From assembly GCA_018823705.1 (NCBI GenBank), contig JAHJHP010000036.1:1-41364 (forward strand): a DNA stretch of 41,364 nt, read 5' to 3'. Source of the DNA: Candidatus Omnitrophota bacterium (GTDB lineage: Bacteria > Omnitrophota > Gorgyraeia > 2-01-FULL-45-10). Each line of letters begins with the position of its first letter. The first letter of the stretch is position 1. Position numbers and translations under genes: made by a program. Positions 1 to 10,526 of the stretch are shown one piece after another. The notes beneath the pieces were generated by a model, which saw nothing but the letters and a program-made list of their open reading frames with translations, did not search any database and was not told the DNA's origin.

Positions 1-2
1 AA

Positions 3-2030
3 GCTCTACAAGCTGTAATAACCAGTTTAAATACTGCGATAGGATCCAATCAGATAAGCTTGGCCACGGCTCAGGAAAATTTAAATCAGGCTCATAGTGA
101 TAAGCAGGCCGCACAAGCTGATTACAATAACGCCCAGACCGACGTTAATACAAAACAAGCCGAATATGATAATGCGAAACAAGACAGGGTAAATAAGGAA
201 GACATGGTCAATACCGCAAGTACGGATCTTACGGCCAAGGCTACCGCGAAAGATCAGGCAGGCGCGGAGCTTGATGCCGCTATCCGGATATTGAATGAAG
301 TTCAAATCTTAAATAATGATAAACAGGCAGAATGCGCCACTCTCCATGACCAGTATCTGGCATCCAGGATCGATTACGATGCCGCGGATAAGGAATTGAG
401 CGCGGCCAGGCTACTTGAGGAGACAGCCCTTTGGGAGCTTAATGCTTCGATCGCTCTACGTGATGGTGAAAAAGATGATGACAATGTAACGATTGGACAG
501 CTCCTGGGGGTTTCCGTAGCAGATATATCTTCCTTGATACAGGCTTATCAAAGCTTCAGTTTAGCCGTACAGACTCTGAATGACTCCCAGTATGTAAATA
601 CCAAAAATGTCTTTAACGATATCGTAGCGCTTATTAATCTCGTTGTGACCGCCATAGCCGATTTATTATCCCGGATAGAGGCTTTCCAGATAGAACTTGC
701 GGAAGATGATGTAAACGCCAAACAAGCCGCATATGATAGCGCGAAACAAGACAAGGTAAATAAAGAAGGCATATTCAATGCCGCATGTACGGATCTTACA
801 GCTAAGGCCAGCGCGGAGGATCAGGCAAATTTAGACCTGCAAGCCACAATTCAAAGCCTTACAACTGCTCAATCCGCTAAAGATGCAAAACAGTCCGCTT
901 ATAATTTCTCCGATCAGCAATATGTCGCACAACAAGTAACCTATGACACGGCAAACGAAGCGTTGATTGTCGCCAGCTCACTCGAAGAGACAATCAGTCA
1001 GGATCTCACGATCGCTCAGGAGACATTAGCCGCAAAAGAGTCTGTTTTAAATAGTAAGATAACAGACGAGCAAGCCCTACAAGCCGTAATAACCAGTTTA
1101 AATACTGCGGTAGAATCCGATCAGATAAGTTTAGCCACGACTCAGGAGAATTTTAATCAGGCTCTTAGTGATAAGCAGGCTGCACAGGCTGAATACAATA
1201 ACACCCAGGATGACGTTAATACGAAACAAGCCGAATATGATAATGCGAAACAGGACAGGATAGATAAGGAGGGTATATCAAGCGCCCTAAGTACGGATCT
1301 TATGGCTAAGGCCAGCGCTGAGGATCAGGCAAATTTAGACCTGCAAGCCACAATTCAAAGCCTTACAACTGCTCAATCTGTTAAAGATACAAAACAGTCC
1401 GTTTATAATTTCTCCGATCAGCAATATGTCGCACAACAAGTAGCCTATGACACGGCAAACAAAGCATTGATTGTCGCCAGGTCACTCGAAGAGACAACCA
1501 GTCAGGATCTCACGCTCGCTCAGGAGACATTAATCGCAAAAGAGTCTGTTTTAAATAGTAAAATAACAGACGAGCAAGCCCTACAAGCCGTAATAACTAG
1601 TTTAAATATTGCTATAGAGTCCAATCAGATAAGCCTGGCCACGGCTCAGGAAAATTTAAATCAGGCTCTTAGTGATAAACAGGCTGCACAGGCTGATTAC
1701 AATAACGTCCAGGCTGACGTTAATACGGAACAAGCCGAATACGATAATGCTAAACAAGACAGGGTAAATAAAGAAAGCATATTCAATGCCGCAAGTACGG
1801 ATCTTACGGCTAAAACTACCGCGAAAGATCAGGCAAGCCTGGAGGCGGAGACTGCAATCCAAAATCTAACGGCCACTCATTCAGCTAAAGATATAAAACA
1901 GGCCGAATACGATACAGCGTATTCGGCATATGAGGCCGCCGAATCGAACTATTGCCGGATACTGACAGGTCTTAATGATGCTAAAGACGAAGAGGATGCA
2001 GCCGGGACGCGCGCTGGAGTACTTCTTAAG
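3..2030 (+). repeat. Tandem 504-bp (168-residue) coiled-coil repeats inside the giant gene
   Basis: The ALQAVITSLN motif recurs at nt 3, about 1074 and about 1578. The last two copies are exactly 504 bp (168 codons) apart and nearly identical over most of their length. The first interval is 1071 bp because part of that unit (about nt 450-700) carries an unrelated insert that includes a hydrophobic stretch (VNDIVALINLVV-like). The repeat is rich in Ala, Gln, Asp, Lys and Asn, with heptad spacing typical of a long alpha-helical rod. The left end is cut by the window edge, so the copy number is unknown. Confidence 0.85.
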
Positions 2031-5000
2031 ATACTCAATGACTTAAAAGCTATTTCTTTAGCGTTTCCGCAAGAAGACACCGTATTGAAAACTGCTAATA
2101 ACGAGATGGAGATCATCGGCATCCGTTACGATGACAAAAGACAAATTCAACAAGTTAACGGAATGAATGGGACCGTCCACGATTACAAAGATGGACTGGT
2201 GAGCGGCATTATAAGCGGCTCCGAATTCACGCTCTATAGTTATGATCTGAGTGAATTGGGCAACGTAAAGCAAGTCACGGTCGACCGTGACGGCATAAAA
2301 AGAATTTATGACGAATACGGGAACATAGAAAGCTTGAGCCTCAACGATACCGTAAAGATAGTGTACCAGAGCGGTGCGGTAAAAGAGATACAGAAATCCG
2401 ATGGAACGAAAATAAGGAATATGACTTTCAGCGATAGCGGCGAGCTGGATGGCGCCCTGGTAGCATATCCGGACGGAAGCATTGCTGTTTATCACGATTC
2501 GGAGCTGCTCCAGACCATTGATCAATCCGGCGGCGTTATCGACTATGAATACGGAAAGATCCGCCGAATAACGAAAGACGACGGCAGTATATACAATTGG
2601 TCATATGACGGCGCTAATATAGTGATATTCGATAACGATCTGCAGCAGCGAAGAAGATATCTCGAGGGAAGGCTGGTCTCACTGGAGGAGCTTACCGGCA
2701 CAGGGCTCACGACTATATATTATTATGATGACGTTTCGTTCGATCTCATAAAATCGGAAATATGTAAAGATAGCGGGATTTTGTATACGTATACTTATAC
2801 CTACGCGGAAGGGCTTACCCTTATCCATGATGAGGACGACAATATACAGGCATACACAAAAGATAAGAAGCTATCTTATATTATCGATTCAAAGGGTAGA
2901 AAGTACTCGTACACCTATGTCGGCAAAAACGAGGGGTATGTAGAGGTATATTTCCCGTCAGGATCAAAAACAAGATACGATACTGCCGGCAGCATTATCG
3001 ATATAACAGAGGCCGATGGCACTGTAATAAATGAGATAATCTTCGATGACAATGGTTCACCTGAGAGTTTCAGTTATATAAAAGATGGAAGCACCTACAA
3101 GGTGGCAGGCGGAAAGATAGAGAGCGTTCTGTCAAGGGACGGCACAAATACCATATATTACGGCAATGGCTTTATACACTCGATCGCTTTGGCCGAAAGC
3201 GCTGACCTGGAGGAGTATGAGTATCTCGTGAAAGACAGCAGAGTCTGTAAGGATGCGTCTACGTTCCTTAGGGGCGATATTCAGCAATTAAGCCTTTATA
3301 ATACAGATTCTGTCGCTCATCTCCGGCTTTCTTCGGATACGCTTCGATTCGGCACAGGTCCGGATGGCGTAAAGCATGTAACCGCTGATGAAACGCTTGC
3401 CTCGGGCGTCTATGATTTCGAGTCACTCACCATCGATCAGGGTAAGACTTTAATGATAGGCCCTAATACCGTTATAAGAGTTCTGGGCGCGGTCATCGTT
3501 AATGGCACTATATTTTGCGGTGGCGTTTTAGATATATATGCTCCTACTTTCAATGTCGGCGCCTCCGGATCCGTTACAGGCGCGGTAAATATCAAATGCG
3601 ACACGATAAACAATGTTGGCATAATAACCGGCAATGCCTCTTTGACCGGATTAATTAGCGGAAATGAAGCAATAAGAGACGATTATTTTTATGCGCCGGC
3701 GTATTCTTTTGAATATAATCCCGGAGGCGGCTCGGCTCTGCCCCGCGTAACTTTTCCTTCAGCCACCATTAGTTCTGTAAAGTGGTATGCCTCCGGTAAC
3801 GGGAGCGGCAACAGTCAGGGATATGCCATATTATATCTTTATATAAATGGAGTCAGGACTCAGGTATCGCCAACATATGGTTGGGGCAGAGGCCCCGGCA
3901 GTTTTAATACCGGCGTGACGACTATAAACGGATCCTGGAATAATGTTACCGGCATTGAGTGTTATCTCGAGACGGATTCAACCATAGGTGTGGCCAGAGT
4001 TTATGGGTATGAAATGCAGGCTCTTATTGGCACTCCTACGATAGAGTACGCGACCGGTAATCCGGGCACGGTCAATACCACAGCATCCCGGCCCACCGCT
4101 AGTATCAAACAGCCCGACTATCCGTCATCAGGCACATTCGAATCCGAGACGATGGAACTTAATGCTCTTAAGCTCGGTGCCATATCATGGAGCCAGGAGC
4201 TGCCTGAGAGTACAAGTATCACATTCCAGACGCGAACGGGGGATACGGCTACACCTGATGCCACATGGAGCGAGTGGTCGGCTGAGTTGTCCGCCGAAGC
4301 TTCTTCGCAAATAATTTCCCCGGTGAGCAAGTATATCCAATATAGAATTAATTTAGTCACTACAAATGCAGCCGCGACGCCGCTTATAATGCTCGGGGAG
4401 AATAGCCCGATAACATTTGATTACAGCCGCGCTCCGGACGGACCGGGTGAACTGACGGATATCTATCACGCGACGGTATCAAAAGACGGTGTTACGTCAG
4501 TCTGTGATAAGAATGTCCTGTCGAAGCTGGTATTTGATTCAGGCTACCTGGATATCATTACAAGCGACATACCCGGCTATTTATTAAATGACACTCAGAA
4601 AGAGCTGTATCTGAAAGATTCGGTCATCATATCGGAGCTCACTGCTATTGAGAGCATAGATGGAACGATCACGGAATATTGTCAGGGGCAGATATCGAAG
4701 ATCACCAGGACTGATGGAACCGTGATTAAGAGCGCGTCTTTCGACGTCGATAATAACGCGAAAGACTTTACGTATTCCAAAGATGGCAGCACATACATAG
4801 TTAAAGATGGAAAGATCGATACGGTAACAACGGCGGCAGGTGAAAGCATAAAGTACTATTCATATGGATTGATCAAAAGCGTAGAAACCGGATACTCTAT
4901 AAAAGAATATGAGTATGGTGCCGAAACCGATGAAAAATACACGACAAAATCGATATTCCAAAAAGGCTCTTTCGATGGCGCCTCTTTCCTGGAACAAAAT

Positions 5001-8000
5001 TCCACCGCATATCTTCAGCTTTCGTCGGATACTCTAAGGTTCGGTACAGGCCAGGATGGCGCAAAGCGCATAACTGTTGATGAGACGCTTACTTCCGGCG
5101 TCTATAACTTCGACTCGCTTACCATAGATGCGGGGAAGACTTTAATAGTGGGGCCGGATACCGTAATAAAAGTGCTGAATACGGTTAATGTCAGCGGTTC
5201 CATATTCTGTGGAGGCGCTTTAGATATATATGTCCCTACTTTTAATGTCGGCGCTTCCGGGTCCGTCACAGGAGCAGTAAATATTAAATGCGATACGATA
5301 AATAATGCCGGCATAATAACGGGCAACGCCTGCCTAACGGGAGCCGGCGGATCCGGCGCCACAACGGACGATAATTTTAGCACCGGTATAAACGGTTCTC
5401 ACGGGGCCAACGGCAGTGCCACTGTGACATTTCCAAGCACTAACATTACAAGGGCCAGATATCGTGCCTCGCTTGGTAGTTACGGCCTTCCCGCGTATGC
5501 CAGTGTTTATCTGTTGGTAAACGGATCGTGGACTTGTATAGCGAGTTATACTGGAGCCGGCGATTCCGGAGTGACGGATAATACAACGGGTTGGTCTAAC
5601 GTGACCGGTATGATGATTACCGGACGCTCGCTCAACGGCAACTGTGTCTGTTCAAGCTTCAGCCTCTATGAGATGCAAGCTCTTATCGGAACTCCGACGA
5701 TAGAGTATATCGGCGGCAATCCCGGAGCTTTTAATATTACGCCATCCAGGCCCACTGCCAGCATAAAACAGCCCGATAATCCGTCATCAGGCTATTTCGA
5801 ATCTGAGGTTATAAAAGTCAATGCGCTTGAGCTTGGCCTCATATCATGGAGCCAGGAGCTGCCCGAAGGCACAAGTATCACATTTCAGACGCGAACAGGG
5901 GATACCGCTCTACCTGATTCTACATGGAGTGAATGGTCGCAAGCCTTGTCAAATTCCGAGGGATCTGATATAGAATCTCCCGGTAAAAAATATCTCCAGT
6001 ATAAGATAAATTTAGAAACGTCCGATCCGTCAATAACGCCTAAGATACTTCTCGATGAGGCTCATGGCATATCGATTAACTATGCCGCGATTTCTGATAA
6101 CCCTCTCGATGTGTATGTCAAGGTGAAGGATAATGGCGAGGTATCTGCTCATAATGAATCGGGTAACTTGATATGGAGAGAAGATGCCGCGCTTGTGAGG
6201 AGATATTACGATCCCGCCGGCCTGCAGGGCATCATAGATCCGGCATCTCTTAAGTTCGACTTATCATGCATGGATAGCCTTGCCCGTGATATCAGTTCCC
6301 GTAAACTGAGCGACGCGCAAAAAGTGATAACGGTTTATGATGAAGGGAATGAGACCCCCGTTGAAATAATAACCGCAGGGCAGGCAATTACCTATTTCGA
6401 TCAGGGCTTTGCCGCCGAAGTCGTTGATAAGAATGGAGCTTCACAGGTAGTTTATTCGTACGATGAAGAAAAAAATATAATCAAGGTTGAGTTTGTTGAA
6501 GCACGGCAAAAGCTCGAAGAAAATTATCAGAAAGCCCTCGCGGAGATAGTGTCTGAGAAAGAAGCGGTGCTTGCCAGGCTCGTGCAGGCAGAGACTAACG
6601 CCAAAAGCGATATCGAGGCTAAATCGGCGGATATCCAGAAACAGATAGATAACGAGAGGGCGCGCTTGGCCCAGGAAAAGGCTAAGTACGACCCCAGCGT
6701 ATATGATCTGTCGGAATTTAACAGGGCATTCAGGGAAATTGATGATTATGAGGCAAATCTTCAACAACAGACTCGAGACGTATATGTTGATTTAGATACT
6801 GAATTGACCGCTGCTCGCGCCCGCATAGAATCCGATTCTTCGACCGCTATGCGGGATCTTATTAATAACGATTATAATAAAATTCTTGGCGACATAGTCC
6901 AGAAGGAAAGCTCGCCACTAATCTATCAATATTATAGAAAGGTGTTAGGCAGGGACCCGGGGGATGGTGACCTCCTGTATTGGGCGAATTTCGCGAAGGC
7001 CGAGTTGAGGCCGATTACCGCGGCCGAAATAACTCAGTATCTGCAGGATCTACCGGAGTACGCGGATAGACAGACGAGAAAAGAGAGCATAATAACGAGC
7101 CTTGCGAGTTTCTTCGCTCAGTACCTATCCGCATCCGACGTCGATAAACAAGCCATGCTCACATCATTAGGCATTTCATCTGCCGAAGCGGTAATACTTG
7201 ATCAGGATGATGTGGATACTATAATTTCATATCTGAACAGCCAGTCATTGCACTTCGGGGACAGCGCCTTTGAAACCATCATTTCGATGTTGAAAAATAA
7301 TGACATAAACAAGTCCTTTGAAGATATAGGCAAAGAAGCCATAAAGATTGATATATTGACTGGCGTATTAACAAAAGAGACTAAGGGCGATCTCCTTATA
7401 TCGATGTATGCCATGCGTAAGGTGGCCGAAGCCAATGGCCTTATCTTGAGCTCTCAGAAAATAACCTACGATGACCTGAAGGATCAGGTTTCACGAGATA
7501 ACGTTATAGTCCATATAGAAGGAAAGCATTATGTATTGGTGACAACCATTAATGATATAGATGGCACCATTACTTATATAGATCACACCGTAGGACAGAG
7601 TGGCCGGGAGATGACTCTTTCAAGGGCCGAGTTCATGGAGAAGTGGAAAGGCTATTCTCTATCAAAGGAACTTTCCTATAATAAGGATTTGCCCGATAAT
7701 CCCTCCAAAGCGATAAATGTAATCCAGGAGAAGAATATAAGGGGAAGCGGCTGGTGGGGCGATTTCTGGAGAGGCATTGTGAATTTCTTCCAGAAGATAG
7801 CGGCGCCTATAGGCGCGATCCTTCTATTTACACCTCTTGCCCCTATAGGAGCTGTACTATTAGGTATTAATATCGTGGTTCAAACCGTATCTTTTGTTGT
7901 GCGTACAGGCACTTTAATGGATGTAGTCTGGTCGGTTGTGAATGCTGTAGGTTCCGCGATATGTTCTACCGTACTTCCGGGCATATTCGACGCGGCGAGA

Positions 8001-10526
8001 GGCGCTTTTCAAGCAGCAGGAAACGCATTCAGTAATGCGTTTACCTCGATAGGGCAGGCAATCCCGCTTCTTGGTAAAGTCATTGGCGCTCCTATGGAGA
8101 TATTCCAAAGCCTTGCCGGAGCGGCTACCGATATAGCGACACAGATATGGAGCTCCACAGGGCTTACTGAAACGGTAAGAGAGGTAGTTCTGAGCGTAGG
8201 AGCAAGGATCATCGAGCAGGGCGTGAGTCTCGGAGCCAATTCATTATTTAAGGGCATGGGGCTGGATCCGTCATTTGCTAATATAGGAAGCGCGCTCATG
8301 ACCGGCGCTGTCATGGGAGGGCTGACGGCAGGTGATGATATAGGCTTGGGCATAGTCGAGGGTGCCCTGAAATACGGCACCATCGCCGGCGTTGACGAGA
8401 TAGGGGAGGCTGCGGATCTCGACCCGAACATAACCAGCCTTGCCGGTATGATGGCAGGTTCCCTCATGGCGGGCTCATTGAATATGGAAGGAAAGACGCT
8501 TACTTATAATGAAGTCATGGAAAACATCAAGTGGAACGTCGCCAGCGAATGCGCATACATCGGCGTTACTGAAGTCGGCGAACTCCTCGGCGTCGACCCC
8601 CGCATCTCCTACCTAGCGGGAGTCGGCATCAGAAGCACGCTAAAAGCGGGTCTCGACCACGAGTTTGAGCCAGATGTTATCTGGGGTGGTATACAGCAGG
8701 GGTTATTGCAGGGTGTAACGAATATAGGACTCAGCTTTGCTACTGAAGAATTGGGCATAAGCCCCTTATTGGCGAATATCGGCTTCTCGGCAATATCTGG
8801 GGCTATAAATGCTGGTATTCAGGCTGCTACAGGCGGGAGTCAGAATGTTTTTCAGAGCCTATTTAAGACCTATACAGACAATGCCTTAACCGTCCTGGGT
8901 TCTGGCGACCCTTCAAATGCGTGGCAACAGGCAGCTTATATCTCGCAGATATTAGATTTCTCGGACATAGCGCAGGAGAGAGGGCTGGCTGAGGCTCTGA
9001 ATAGTTATGGTGCGGGATTCTTTAATGCAGTGGCGGTCAATAGTATCGTGCAATCAGGTTACACCATCGGTGGCTACTTCGCCGAGAAATTACAGGCAGG
9101 GCAATACACAACGAGAACATTAAATGACAGCACGGAAGTTGTGGTGGTTACTGTAGAAGATGGGCAAGGCAATGCTATTAGCGACACATTCTTCCAAGAG
9201 AAGGGCGTGGGAGAGTCACGCTACTGGGACTTAATGGGTGGTGAGGAATACATAGGTGGCGACTCGTATCTCGGTTGGGGTGACTTCGGCATTGATGCTT
9301 ACGGCAAACTCGGCTATACAGATGCGGAGCTGTATTCAATATTCGATTCAGATATTCAATATCAGCGAGTTATAGGTGGTCAACAGGCATATGCCGAGAT
9401 AAAAGACTCATTAGGCAATACGCTACTTATTATTGAACCAACCGCAGGTGGTTATTACAACGTGTATGATTCGTATGGGGAGTATGTGGATGCGAAGATA
9501 GGCTCGCAGACCTATTGTAACTTTATTATCAAAGGAAATGCTTTAGAGTTCAAAAATATTGATAATGGTGCTACAATACTCTTTGAAGGCAACAAAATTA
9601 TCAACTTTTCAATTGATAATTCTTCGGGTGCTTTTGACAATAGCGATATAGAGATATTCAAGAGTTTAAGTAATGAAGATAAAACAAAGGTCATTTCAGC
9701 ATTTATGACCTTTGGTCACGGATTTAATAAAGAGGCGGTAGCGGGGGGTATGACCGATATTATGCAATCGTTTGTGAATGACCTGATGGCTGATGGTGTT
9801 GTATCGGAAACTTCGGCGTTTGGGATTACCATATATAAGGGCAATATATTTGAGAATGCTTATTGGTGGTCCAAGGATGCGTGGTTCGGGGACGATACGC
9901 TAACCAATGAGGTGGTTACCCAAATGGAAACGTATTTGAATAGCCTAACGCCAGAACAAAGAGCATTGGGCATCGCTCACTTTGCTCATTCTGGTAATTT
10001 TAGACCAACGATAGAAGGACTGAATAAAAATCCAGACCTTAATGTGCATACGATAATAAATTATGAAGGACCTTATGTAGGCGATACAGTGATTTTGAAT
10101 CCTAATGTTCGGAGAATTATAAATGTCAATGGAACAGCCAGTCCTGTCACAGTCAATAACCCATATATGCTATTTTGTTGGGGAGTAACAGGACCATATT
10201 TAGATGTTACGCAACTAAGGTATAACGATGCCCCCGTTCCATTCTTGAGTAATGCGGACTTTACGGGCGTAGGAAGAATCATAGATAACATTAACTTTGA
10301 GGTGATAGGAGCACGGCATAGCGATTTCTCGCACGATAGTTGGGATGAAACAAATATAGTGACGAATTTCTTTGTGCGTGAATTAAATAAGGCTGCGACA
10401 AGAGGGGAAGCTGTGTGGGATGAATTTATTAACAAAGAAGGCATCCGACCAGCTTCCTACGACGAAAATAAAAAAGTTTGGAAATACAGAGTTGACCCAA
10501 TCGAGTTTAGGAGGGGTTACCAATAA
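3..10526 (+). CDS. Giant multidomain repeat protein, 5' end outside window (toxin/adhesin-like)
   Basis: The reading frame is open from nt 3 to a TAA at 10524-10526 (3507 residues visible). The TTG at 60 is not the start, because codons 3-59 encode the same repeat seen again at nt 1074 and 1578. Order: long coiled-coil repeats (nt 3-2030); YD/RHS-like Gly-Asp-Tyr beta repeats (2090-3260); a ~553-residue beta module present twice (about 3000-4430 and 4640-6090), each copy ending in a TWSEWS...YIQYR-type sandwich domain; a charged coiled coil (6465-6900); a DUF4214-like segment (YYRKVLGRDP, near 6930); a C39-peptidase-like domain lacking its Cys (7165-7680); hydrophobic helices (7780-8160); Gly/Ala-rich quasi-repeats (8180-8850); and a C-terminal alpha/beta-hydrolase-like domain (9660-10420). 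The architecture suggests a very large cell-surface or secreted protein of the polymorphic-toxin/adhesin kind. Function is inferred. A structural giant with no toxin activity is the main alternative. Confidence 0.85.
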   Translation, partial: ALQAVITSLNTAIGSNQISLATAQENLNQAHSDKQAAQADYNNAQTDVNTKQAEYDNAKQDRVNKEDMVNTASTDLTAKATAKDQAGAELDAAIRILNEVQILNNDKQAECATLHDQYLASRIDYDAADKELSAARLLEETALWELNASIALRDGEKDDDNVTIGQLLGVSVADISSLIQAYQSFSLAVQTLNDSQYVNTKNVFNDIVALINLVVTAIADLLSRIEAFQIELAEDDVNAKQAAYDSAKQDKVNKEGIFNAACTDLTAKASAEDQANLDLQATIQSLTTAQSAKDAKQSAYNFSDQQYVAQQVTYDTANEALIVASSLEETISQDLTIAQETLAAKESVLNSKITDEQALQAVITSLNTAVESDQISLATTQENFNQALSDKQAAQAEYNNTQDDVNTKQAEYDNAKQDRIDKEGISSALSTDLMAKASAEDQANLDLQATIQSLTTAQSVKDTKQSVYNFSDQQYVAQQVAYDTANKALIVARSLEETTSQDLTLAQETLIAKESVLNSKITDEQALQAVITSLNIAIESNQISLATAQENLNQALSDKQAAQADYNNVQADVNTEQAEYDNAKQDRVNKESIFNAASTDLTAKTTAKDQASLEAETAIQNLTATHSAKDIKQAEYDTAYSAYEAAESNYCRILTGLNDAKDEEDAAGTRAGVLLKILNDLKAISLAFPQEDTVLKTANNEMEIIGIRYDDKRQIQQVNGMNGTVHDYKDGLVSGIISGSEFTLYSYDLSELGNVKQVTVDRDGIKRIYDEYGNIESLSLNDTVKIVYQSGAVKEIQKSDGTKIRNMTFSDSGELDGALVAYPDGSIAVYHDSELLQTIDQSGGVIDYEYGKIRRITKDDGSIYNWSYDGANIVIFDNDLQQRRRYLEGRLVSLEELTGTGLTTIYYYDDVSFDLIKSEICKDSGILYTYTYTYAEGLTLIHDEDDNIQAYTKDKKLSYIIDSKGRKYSYTYVGKNEGYVEVYFPSGSKTRYDTAGSIIDITEADGTVINEIIFDDNGSPESFSYIKDGSTYKVAGGKIESVLSRDGTNTIYYGNGFIHSIALAESADLEEYEYLVKDSRVCKDASTFLRGDIQQLSLYNTDSVAHLRLSSDTLRFGTGPDGVKHVTADETLASGVYDFESLTIDQGKTLMIGPNTVIRVLGAVIVNGTIFCGGVLDIYAPTFNVGASGSVTGAVNIKCDTINNVGIITGNASLTGLISGNEAIRDDYFYAPAYSFEYNPGGGSALPRVTFPSATISSVKWYASGNGSGNSQGYAILYLYINGVRTQVSPTYGWGRGPGSFNTGVTTINGSWNNVTGIECYLETDSTIGVARVYGYEMQALIGTPTIEYATGNPGTVNTTASRPTASIKQPDYPSSGTFESETMELNALKLGAISWSQELPESTSITFQTRTGDTATPDATWSEWSAELSAEASSQIISPVSKYIQYRINLVTTNAAATPLIMLGENSPITFDYSRAPDGPGELTDIYHATVSKDGVTSVCDKNVLSKLVFDSGYLDIITSDIPGYLLNDTQKELYLKDSVIISELTAIESIDGTITEYCQGQISKITRTDGTVIKSASFDVDNNAKDFTYSKDGSTYIVKDGKIDTVTTAAGESIKYYSYGLIKSVETGYSIKEYEYGAETDEKYTTKSIFQKGSFDGASFLEQNSTAYLQLSSDTLRFGTGQDGAKRITVDETLTSGVYNFDSLTIDAGKTLIVGPDTVIKVLNTVNVSGSIFCGGALDIYVPTFNVGASGSVTGAVNIKCDTINNAGIITGNACLTGAGGSGATTDDNFSTGINGSHGANGSATVTFPSTNITRARYRASLGSYGLPAYASVYLLVNGSWTCIASYTGAGDSGVTDNTTGWSNVTGMMITGRSLNGNCVCSSFSLYEMQALIGTPTIEYIGGNPGAFNITPSRPTASIKQPDNPSSGYFESEVIKVNALELGLISWSQELPEGTSITFQTRTGDTALPDSTWSEWSQALSNSEGSDIESPGKKYLQYKINLETSDPSITPKILLDEAHGISINYAAISDNPLDVYVKVKDNGEVSAHNESGNLIWREDAALVRRYYDPAGLQGIIDPASLKFDLSCMDSLARDISSRKLSDAQKVITVYDEGNETPVEIITAGQAITYFDQGFAAEVVDKNGASQVVYSYDEEKNIIKVEFVEARQKLEENYQKALAEIVSEKEAVLARLVQAETNAKSDIEAKSADIQKQIDNERARLAQEKAKYDPSVYDLSEFNRAFREIDDYEANLQQQTRDVYVDLDTELTAARARIESDSSTAMRDLINNDYNKILGDIVQKESSPLIYQYYRKVLGRDPGDGDLLYWANFAKAELRPITAAEITQYLQDLPEYADRQTRKESIITSLASFFAQYLSASDVDKQAMLTSLGISSAEAVILDQDDVDTIISYLNSQSLHFGDSAFETIISMLKNNDINKSFEDIGKEAIKIDILTGVLTKETKGDLLISMYAMRKVAEANGLILSSQKITYDDLKDQVSRDNVIVHIEGKHYVLVTTINDIDGTITYIDHTVGQSGREMTLSRAEFMEKWKGYSLSKELSYNKDLPDNPSKAINVIQEKNIRGSGWWGDFWRGIVNFFQKIAAPIGAILLFTPLAPIGAVLLGINIVVQTVSFVVRTGTLMDVVWSVVNAVGSAICSTVLPGIFDAARGAFQAAGNAFSNAFTSIGQAIPLLGKVIGAPMEIFQSLAGAATDIATQIWSSTGLTETVREVVLSVGARIIEQGVSLGANSLFKGMGLDPSFANIGSALMTGAVMGGLTAGDDIGLGIVEGALKYGTIAGVDEIGEAADLDPNITSLAGMMAGSLMAGSLNMEGKTLTYNEVMENIKWNVASECAYIGVTEVGELLGVDPRISYLAGVGIRSTLKAGLDHEFEPDVIWGGIQQGLLQGVTNIGLSFATEELGISPLLANIGFSAISGAINAGIQAATGGSQNVFQSLFKTYTDNALTVLGSGDPSNAWQQAAYISQILDFSDIAQERGLAEALNSYGAGFFNAVAVNSIVQSGYTIGGYFAEKLQAGQYTTRTLNDSTEVVVVTVEDGQGNAISDTFFQEKGVGESRYWDLMGGEEYIGGDSYLGWGDFGIDAYGKLGYTDAELYSIFDSDIQYQRVIGGQQAYAEIKDSLGNTLLIIEPTAGGYYNVYDSYGEYVDAKIGSQTYCNFIIKGNALEFKNIDNGATILFEGNKIINFSIDNSSGAFDNSDIEIFKSLSNEDKTKVISAFMTFGHGFNKEAVAGGMTDIMQSFVNDLMADGVVSETSAFGITIYKGNIFENAYWWSKDAWFGDDTLTNEVVTQMETYLNSLTPEQRALGIAHFAHSGNFRPTIEGLNKNPDLNVHTIINYEGPYVGDTVILNPNVRRIINVNGTASPVTVNNPYMLFCWGVTGPYLDVTQLRYNDAPVPFLSNADFTGVGRIIDNINFEVIGARHSDFSHDSWDETNIVTNFFVRELNKAATRGEAVWDEFINKEGIRPASYDENKKVWKYRVDPIEFRRGYQ
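3000..6090 (+). repeat. Duplicated ~1.66-kb beta-module within the giant gene
   Basis: Two copies of the same module lie head to tail. LSSDTLRFGTG occurs near nt 3330 and again near 5022. YEMQALIGTPTIEY starts at 4008 and 5667, which is 1659 bp or 553 codons apart. Each copy runs from DGT/YD-like beta repeats, through a Gly/Val-rich segment (NVGASGSVTGAVNIKCDTIN) that resembles a beta-helix, to a TWSEWS / YIQYR-type sandwich domain. The linkers between these parts differ (for example 3650-4000 versus 5340-5660), so the middle domains have diverged while the ends stayed conserved. Confidence 0.8.

Noticed and set aside
60-62. TTG at nt 60 as the start of the giant gene
   Set aside because: The frame is open to nt 3 and encodes the same repeat; no ribosome binding site precedes the TTG.
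1-2030. CRISPR or short-repeat array in the repetitive left part
   Set aside because: The repeats are long (504 bp), in frame and encode coiled coil; no spacer pattern.
8009-8467. Long minus-strand frames inside the giant gene and inside the core genes
   Set aside because: They mirror the GC-rich codon pattern of the plus-strand genes, have no ribosome binding sites, and resemble no protein family.
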